A stretch of 64,000 nt of DNA, from contig NC_080719.1 in NCBI RefSeq assembly GCF_019097595.1, forward strand, positions 11,068,501 to 11,132,500. The letters run 5' to 3'. Source of the DNA: Hemibagrus wyckioides. Its lineage: Eukaryota; Chordata; Actinopteri; Siluriformes; Bagridae. Below the pieces are notes generated by a model, which had not been told where the DNA came from, did not search any database, and worked only from the letters and a program-made list of their open reading frames with translations. The translations under genes and the position numbers were made by a program. Shown here in pieces: positions 57,300 through 64,000 of this stretch. Every line of letters begins with the position of its first letter. Positions within the stretch are counted from its first letter, which is position 1.

Positions 57300-57560
57300 G
57301 TCTCTCAGGACAGTTTTATCCCTTAGCTCATGATCATTTATTTACCCCAAGATAGTTTTATTCCTTATCCTGCTACAGATTGTATCTCTTAATACAAGGT
57401 TTTATCCCATATACTAGGAAAGTTTTAGACCATATTTGGGGATTTTCTATTTAGGACAGTTTTATACTTTACCCCAGGACTGATTTTATCCCTTGTACTA
57501 AGAGAGCTTTATACCTATCCTGGGACAGATGCTATCCCATGTCCTGGGACACTTTTGTCC
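57300..57560. repeat. Degenerate minisatellite (cagttttatcccttatcctg type)
   Basis: The words gacagttttatccctta, agatagttttattcctta, gatgctatcccatgtcctgg and gacacttttgtccctga recur at about 28-35 bp spacing with strong divergence. Confidence 0.65.
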
Positions 57561-57769
57561 CTGATAAAAAATAAAATAAAATAAAAAGTTAAAGAAATCA
57601 ATAACATACACAGTGCTCGGTGAAAATAAGTGATGTGTGCAACTTGTGCAATTAGACACATGAACTAAAGCTAGATAATAAGCATTATTATTATTATAAT
57701 CATTATGTTTGCTTTACTAATTAAATTTAAAAGCACTTTATACCTTGATACATTTATTAATGTATCAAG

Positions 57770-58135
57770 ATAAACACACACACACACACGCACACACACA
57801 TTCACTATAAACACGGTCTTTATAAACAGATGATTTGACCTCTTCACTGTTACTGCTGAATAATAAACGAGCGCAGAGACATCACTCCCAGTTTACTGCT
57901 CTAATTAAACATCAACAGTGTGTGTGTTGTGTGTGTGTGTGTGTGTGTGTGAGTTTACTCTTCAATTTAATAAAACCGATAACATCTCAGAATTACCACA
58001 ATTACATGAACACTCTGTTTGTGTACATGTGTGTGTTTGCATGTGTGTGTACATGTGTGAGTTTGCATGTGTGTGTATGTGTGTGTGTTTGCATGTGTGT
58101 GTACGTGTGCATGTGAGTGCATGTTGAACAGATGT
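57770..58135. repeat. CA and GT tracts
   Basis: A CA tract at about 57,775-57,800 and GT-based tracts at 57,918-57,951 and 58,020-58,115, the last with repeated tgcatgtgtgtgtacatgtg words. Confidence 0.88.
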
Positions 58136-58274
58136 CCGCTGAGTGCAGTCGGCCATATAGGGGCTACGAGACCCAGTCATGTGACCTCTGACCACACACA
58201 CACACACACACTCCTTTTCAGGCTGCTTTTCCAGCTCAGTGCTAACACGAGCAGTAGTGAGTGGTTTAGCATCT

Positions 58275-58375
58275 GCATGGACTGCATACTAAGTCACTAG
58301 TACAAGTGTACTAGAGGATTGTAGCTGTTCTGACCCATTGTGTAGTACATTAGTAGGCTATTTGAGACACAGCCA
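58275..58375. mobile_element. Fragment of the 10,732-type MITE
   Basis: tgcatactaagtcactagta and tagtacattagtaggcta, then tttgagacacagcc at the right, match the body and terminus of that MITE family. Confidence 0.5.
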
Positions 58376-58681
58376 GTGAAAAGAATAGGTTTCTAAACCC
58401 TGAGAGAGCTAGCTTGTGTTTCACAGATACACACTACTGAGTACACTAGTCTGGCAGCTTAGAACACAGACGTTCAGTGATTGGCCGACCCTGTTTTGAT
58501 GACATCATTTTGTTGCTCCAGTTCAACATTTTATGTATGAGCAGCATGTGTTAGAAATAAGCAGCTCAGCTAATTGTGTGTGTGTGCATGTTTGTGTGTT
58601 TGTCTGTGATCTGAATACACAACTTGCCGTTTTCAGCTTTTTAGCGCTCTGTACTAGCCAAAATTCCTGTTCTGTGTGTGT

Positions 58682-58723
58682 GTGTGGAGAGAGAGAGAGA
58701 GAGAGGAAGAAAGAAAGAAAGAA

Positions 58724-58754
<31 letters not shown>

Positions 58755-58846
58755 AAGAGAGACTGATTTTTGCACTACTCAATTTTTGCACTACACAATT
58801 ATTTATTGTGTCAATAAAGTGCATGAAAAAATTGAAACTGAAATCC

Positions 58847-58882
<36 letters not shown>
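58682..58882. repeat. GA/GAAA purine tracts
   Basis: GA and GAAA runs at 58,686-58,762 and a GT-to-GA run at 58,845-58,882. Confidence 0.94.
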
Positions 58883-58986
58883 CCACCCGAGCAGAATGAC
58901 TGAGACAGATAGGAATAAAGACAAGAGAAAGAGAGGGAGAGGCAGAGAGAGCTGGCTGTTAGAGTAGGAGGGGTTGTTCCTTTTTA

Positions 58987-59160
58987 TGTGTGGTGTGAGA
59001 CGAGTGGTTTAGGGAGTGAGACAACGGGTTTAGGGAGTGAGACGAGTGGTTTAGGGAGTGAGACAACGGGGTTAGGGAGTGAGACGAGTGGTTTAGGGAG
59101 TGAGACACCGGGGTTAGGGAGTGAGACGAGTGGTTTAGGGAGTGCAGCGGGTTGTGTAGG
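58987..59160. repeat. 21-bp minisatellite (gagacgagtggtttagggag core)
   Basis: About eight copies of a 21-bp unit in which two variants alternate: gagacgagtggtttaggga and gagacaacgggtttaggga (or gggttaggga). This is a two-unit, 42-bp higher-order pattern. A GLGSETS peptide repeat is the translated shadow. Confidence 0.93.
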
Positions 59161-59545
59161 AACTGAAGGATGTTGAGATGAGGTTTAGGGAGTTTGAGGA
59201 GGGAGATGATTGAATAGTCACATGTCTCACTCTGGTTGTGTCTCTGGCTTTGACATAGATTTGAGTTAGTGTGTGTTAGTTTATTCATTATAATATATAC
59301 AAGTCAAAGAGAAAGTAAACAAGACAATAAATAGCATTACAGAATAATTTGTGTTACTCTGCTGTTACGTGTACTGCAGTGATCATGGTTTGTTTCAGGT
59401 GGAAATATCGCGGTGCAGTGATTTAGTGATAAATCATCCCAGACTTTAACTCTGACTCCATTACAGATCAGCCGATAAACTGAAGTCTGAAAGAAAACAG
59501 AACTCAAACAGGAACATGTGGCTTTCTCCCTCTGGACTTGTGCTG

Positions 59546-59547
<2 letters not shown>

Positions 59548-59589
<42 letters not shown>

Positions 59590-59712
59590 AGGGCTGTAAC
59601 AGGACTCGGGCCGATGTGTGAAGTCCTGCCATGTTTCTGCCAGATGACCAGCACACTCTTAACAGATTCAACACCACAGTGGAGTCTTAGAGACCAAAGA
59701 CCCCCCATGAAC

Positions 59713-59746
<34 letters not shown>

Positions 59747-59822
59747 CAAACTTTATCTCATTAATGATTAAACCTTTTCATCTGTCTTTATTTAAACATT
59801 CATTTACATGTTCAGAGCTCTC

Positions 59823-59853
<31 letters not shown>

Positions 59854-59872
59854 ATTCACACACACACACACA
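59548..59872. repeat. CT/CA compound tracts
   Basis: CT passing into CA at 59,548-59,589, a CA tract at 59,713-59,745, and CT passing into CA again at 59,829-59,872. Confidence 0.93.
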
Positions 59873-60443
59873 GACACCCCTCTAGGCTGTAGTAAATGAT
59901 TGAGTGTTGTGGCTGAGAGGAGGTGAGTGTCGGTTGTGATTAGTGACCTGATCATGTGTGAAAAGCGCTTAGAACGGCTACTGGACTTCCACTGGACCAT
60001 AAAACATCACCTGCTGTTCTCACACACACACACACACACACTTTTTTAACCCTTTCTTTTACCTTTTCTTCAAACATAAAGTCTCAAACCCTCATCTCAG
60101 TTTCTCTTTCATCCCTAATCTTTCCTAGCTCCCTTTTTTCTACACTGGAGAATCATGTACACTATGTAGTGCACTAATACCAAGTACCTGTGTTAGCATC
60201 TTGTTCCCTCTCTGGTGTTTCTGAGGGTTTTTGCGAGTGTTTGTGAACGTCTCTGTTTTATTGCATAGTGTCTCTGAGTGTTAGTGAACTTCTCATTCCC
60301 TCTGAAGTGTCCCTCTTGAGTGTTGATTGTGTAGGTGTAAATGTGAGGAGACACTCAGGACAGTCAGACAGAGGTAATTACAGAAGGACAGGAGGTGTGA
60401 AACAGTGGGATATGTATTAACCTCAGCAAATGTGCTAGTGTGT

Positions 60444-60446
<3 letters not shown>

Positions 60447-60475
<29 letters not shown>
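60447..60475. repeat. (CA)n microsatellite
   Basis: About 14 copies of CA. Another imperfect CA tract is at 60,600-60,637, and a CT-rich stretch is at 60,897-60,962. Confidence 0.92.
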
Positions 60476-60478
<3 letters not shown>

Positions 60479-61019
60479 CAATCATATACACATCTGTCTA
60501 ACGGTGTAATTTAAAATTTTATAGATAGATCGACTCTATATGGAGTTATATTAGTGAACAGTGATGGAGTCTTGTTGGAGAAATATAAGCACTGCTCTAC
60601 ACACACACACACACTCACACACACATACACACACACAATCTGAGTTTGTGTTATTAAGGGGCAGTGGAGCTGAACAGCTCAGATGAGAGACAGACAGCCT
60701 GAGCGTGAGGTGCTGAGAGCAGGACAATAGGACAGACGGGTGATTTGGGACGAAGCCGACATGCTGCAATGAGTTTAGTGAAGTCTCCGAGAGAAGGGCA
60801 CATTCTCCATCTCCGTATTGGAACTCAGCCACACAGACATCGGCATCACTCAGACAAGTTTCATCAATCTAACTCTCACCTCCAACACTCCTAATCTCCT
60901 TCTCTCTCCCTCTCTCCCTGTCTCTCTCTCTCGCTTTCCCTCCCTGTCTCTGTCTCTCTCTCACTCATTCATTTTTGAGTCCCAGCAGCTCGTTGTCTCT
61001 GCTTACTGATAAGATTTGA

Positions 61020-61021
61020 CA

Positions 61022-61054
<33 letters not shown>

Positions 61055-61141
61055 TGTGTCTGAGAGAGAGATGTGTCTTTAGGCACTGTTTTCACCAGAG
61101 CTCACTCAGTGTTCGTGTGTGTGTGTGTGTGTGTGTGTGTA
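61020..61141. repeat. GT/GA and GT tracts
   Basis: GT to GA at 61,021-61,070 and GT at 61,114-61,141. Confidence 0.92.
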
Positions 61142-61599
61142 TGCACAAATTCCCTTCTTAGTGACAACTACATGATAGGTGGAGTGTGTGTGTATTTGTG
61201 TGTAAGAGTGTGTGTGTGGTTGACTCAGACACTAGACATGTCACCGTGTCTTGGCAAAACAATGCTGATGTTCCAGTTCCTGCTGCAGTACACGGTTTCT
61301 CTCTCCTCTGCTGGCTGTGTCTCAAATGCAGTGTGTGATAAAGCTCACTCTGATAACTATTCTGTGGTTGGAATGGGAGGAGATTTAGAGATATCGGGAC
61401 CAACCTGGAAGATTTCTTTCCACATAACATCACGTCCCTGTGTATTTGATTTCTCACAGCGATTTGCCCATTTTTATTTCGGATAGTTACATTTAAAGTT
61501 TACAAAACTGTTCCTGTTCTCACTTGTGTTATAACAGCTGTAAACAGCTGTCCTCTTACCAGCCTTTTGTCTTTCGGTAGCACAGATGTTTTTCTTCCA

Positions 61600-61790
61600 T
61601 TTACATGTGATCTGTTACTATGGAAATGATAATATATTAGCTTGACTGCATTAACATAAACCTCTGACTTGCAGCTGCATTACTGCGAGAGCTGCTGTTA
61701 TAAAGCTTTATATAATACAGCGCAGTTAAATGCTTGAATCTGATTGGTCAGAAGTTGCCTGTTATTTCCGTATTACTTTACATGCAGTTC
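61600..61790 (+). repeat. Interspersed repeat B fragment
   Basis: gatctgttactatggaaatg, cattaacataaacctctgac, ttgcagctgc and aatctgattggtcagaa parallel words in the copies at 16,262 and 29,825. Confidence 0.5.
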
Positions 61791-61924
61791 TGGCTGTAAC
61801 ACGAACGAGAAGTTGATATTAATTTGTGCCTAGTGATATCTGAAAATCTTATTGTTAGTTAAATCAATGTGTCTCATTAATCTATCACACACTCACTTTA
61901 ATTTTTTAAATGGCGATTAAATCT

Positions 61925-62230
61925 CCAGCGCGCTCCTTCGGCCCCGTCCCGAATCGAGCTGTATAGATCGACCGGCAGCTCCAGACTAATTAGTCGACCA
62001 AGTGGCGTCCGATCGAAGCAAGGTCTCATGAATAAGTAAGGGGAGCGGCAGGCTGCCTGCTTAATTAACCACGGAAGTGCAACCTGCCCCCTCGTGGCCT
62101 TGGCTCCCCCCCTACGGAGTGTGTTTATGTGGATAGAAACACCACCCAGTCGTCCACCATTGATTGACGGGTCACTAAATCGAATCAGGTATCATCGCCA
62201 TGCGCTTAGCCGCTAATCCCACAGGGAGAG
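61925..62230. promoter_or_regulatory. Strong candidate conserved non-coding element in intron 1
   Basis: About 300 bp, repeat-free, clearly richer in G+C and CpG than its flanks, with cgaatcgagctgtatagatc, gactaattagtcgacc, catgaataagtaagg and cttaattaacc words. Two TAATTA-type homeodomain cores and palindromic stretches (actaattagt, tcgacc) are present. No frame is open across it. Texture and position fit a developmental enhancer; conservation is not tested. Confidence 0.45.
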
Positions 62231-62564
62231 AGGGGAAGAGAGGAGAGAGGGATCTGCTGTCTATCTGACACTCTTCATGTAAAATAATGCAGAATATAAC
62301 ACACACACACACACACCATCTGGTGCGGCGTTATCCGACTCTTCTGTTTGTCTGCTCCGTCTTTTCATGTCAATATGGCAGCTTTCACACCCTTCTGTGG
62401 TTTTTTCTCACTTCAGAGTCTCTGAAGATTTTCCTGCTCTCTGTTAGATGCCTGCACTGCTCTTGGCTCTGTCCCAAATCCAGAGTCAAGACTTATTTGC
62501 GGTATTAAGGCTGTGTCCTAACAATAGAAGACAGGAAATATTGTATGGTGGTTAATTGTTGTTC

Positions 62565-62745
62565 ATGCAGTGTGTGTGTGTGTGTGTGTGTTTGTGTGAG
62601 TGTGCATGCATGCATGTGTGTTTGGACTGTCAGGGTGTGGAGGACCAAAGCTCTGTAATTACATCAGTAGCCGCCAGACCAGCTTCACGGCTGATGGGTG
62701 TGTGTGAGCTTGTGTGTGCGTTTGTGTATGTGTGTGTGTGTGTGT
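62565..62745. repeat. GT tracts
   Basis: GT-based tracts at 62,570-62,620 and 62,697-62,746 with unique spacer. Confidence 0.9.
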
Positions 62746-62878
62746 GACCTGTCATTTTGTCTCTACCTACTGCTTCTTTTCTTCAAACACGCGCACACAC
62801 ACTCTCCTGTGTGAAAATCTGAGAATCTCTTTGTCCTTTGACACTTGTGACGTTCTAGTGTTATATGTTGCCGCTGTC

Positions 62879-62908
62879 AACACACACACACACACACACA
62901 CACACACA
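62879..62908. repeat. (CA)n microsatellite
   Basis: About 14 copies of CA. Confidence 0.94.
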
Positions 62909-62991
62909 TTGTTTAGTTTATCAGTAAATGATTTATGGGATTACTTTGACCTTCAGCTTATCACATAGTAACACCACTCACACTTCTTTGC

Positions 62992-63062
62992 CCCCCCTCC
63001 CCCTTCTCTCTGTCTCTATCTGTCTCTGTTTCTTTCTCTCTGTCTTTCTCTCTCTCCAACTG

Positions 63063-63121
<59 letters not shown>

Positions 63122-63123
63122 CT
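62992..63123. repeat. Pyrimidine block with (CT)n core
   Basis: Poly-C, TCTG and CT words lead into a perfect CT run at 63,068-63,114. A purine-rich stretch (gaagaacaaagaagg and following) comes directly after. Confidence 0.93.
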
Positions 63124-63854
63124 CTGAGAAGAACAAAGAAGGGACTAAAACAGAAAGAAAGAGAGCAAGAAAGAGGACAAAAATGTCAAATAGCCGAATG
63201 AACAATGAGAACATGTAAAAAGAAAAGAAAAAGGAAGCAGAGATAAGAAATAAAGAAGAAAGACAATGAAGAGTGGGCGTCCGTGCAGAATCGAGGCTGC
63301 TGATTGGTCCCACTCCCGCTATGACATCATCAGCAGCTGCTAGCTAAATGTAAAGGTCCTTTCTCCAATAGTTTCTGTCCATAAAAATCATCTTTTTAAA
63401 TAACAGGAATCTGTGAACTGGGTCGAGAGCTTAGAAGCTAAATAAAGGCGACTCAACCGAGGGGAAATGAACGCAGGGAAGTCAACTAGGGCACATAAAA
63501 GCACTACACACAAACGTAATCCTCACTTCTGTCATTTGCATGTTTTGCTAAAGCCCTGGAAGTCATTTAGCATGAGGTCTTAGTTGTTGTGTTAGCACAG
63601 TATGAGGTTAATGAAGTGTGTGTCGATTAAATAACACTGATTTATCAGCTTCAGCCATTTGGGACACGAGCGAAAATACGCACACTCACAGACATGAATA
63701 ATAATAACAATTATCCTCGCTCTGAGTTAATGACGCTAAAGAGCACGTAAACACACAACACGCCGAGTGCAGAGCGTGAGACCGAAATATATCGGCATAT
63801 AAATATATAAATACACATCATTAACACACAGCTGTTTCTCAGTGCAGTCAGTGG
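63124..63854. other. Unique intronic sequence
   Basis: No exon recognised up to the window end. A repeat-free block at about 63,480-63,700 could be conserved but shows no diagnostic motif. Confidence 0.4.
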
Positions 63855-64000
63855 CTCCGTCTCAAATAGCACAGCGTTTTAACACTGTGCACTATGTAGG
63901 GTTAGGTAAAGTCTGTGATCAAACGTTCGTGTTTTTCTCTAAACAGAAATAGAATACACAGATAGCAGACTAATCTAACACACTAATATTAGTGCACTCG
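63855..64000. mobile_element. Probable left end of a 10,732-type MITE, cut by the window end
   Basis: tggctccgtctcaaatagca and cactgtgcactatgtaggg match the terminus and body of the small MITE family; the right end is not in the window. Confidence 0.4.

Noticed and set aside
58996..59145. Telomere-type TTAGGG repeat
   Set aside because: tttaggga occurs only as part of a 21-bp unit; no consecutive TTAGGG hexamers.

Overview
The window looks like non-coding nuclear DNA from a ray-finned fish. The evidence is very dense CA/GT, TCTA, CTTT and AAT microsatellites, a decayed Tc1-like element of the common fish type, several tRNA-derived SINEs of teleost style, and MITE-like elements. An ostariophysan (catfish-like) source is my guess from the SINE tail sequences and is weak. 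There is no bacterial-style gene organisation, and almost every long open reading frame is the translation of a tandem repeat.

Layout. Positions 1-12,200 hold TCTA and TA arrays, a short DNA transposon with a Myb/SANT-like exon remnant, two SINEs, a degenerate minisatellite, a small MITE and an internally deleted Tc1-like element. Positions 12,200-24,900 hold two mutually similar GC-richer islands that may be conserved non-coding elements, an AT-rich stretch, a 21-bp minisatellite of about 0.9 kb, a poly-A tract joined to a SINE, and a tRNA-Glu-derived SINE with clear target-site duplications. Positions 24,900-27,000 hold a 30-bp minisatellite interrupted by a hAT-type MITE and followed by what looks like its diverged inverted counterpart. 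Positions 27,200-37,050 hold microsatellites, a G-quadruplex motif and a 2.5-kb minisatellite with a 28-bp unit, open in all three forward frames. Positions 37,500-51,800 hold a Tigger/pogo-like deletion derivative, CTTT arrays, a SINE cluster amplified with its spacer, a 270-bp dispersed duplication, a 29-bp minisatellite, and two adjacent MITE-like elements sharing the end GGGTTGCCAGA.

The only convincing host gene is on the plus strand. A CpG-richer block (about 51,855-52,642) reads as promoter and 5' UTR. It is followed by a short first coding exon (52,643-52,700) encoding a signal peptide and ending in a canonical splice donor. The peptide end (AVE plus a split codon starting with G) would fit a class B Eph receptor, but this is a hypothesis because exon 2 is not in the window. 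The rest (52,701-64,000) would be the start of a long first intron. It contains a strong conserved-element candidate at about 61,925-62,230, a 21-bp minisatellite and many microsatellites. About 52 kb upstream of the exon shows no other gene I can support. I found no operon, CRISPR array, intact transposase or functional tRNA/rRNA gene.
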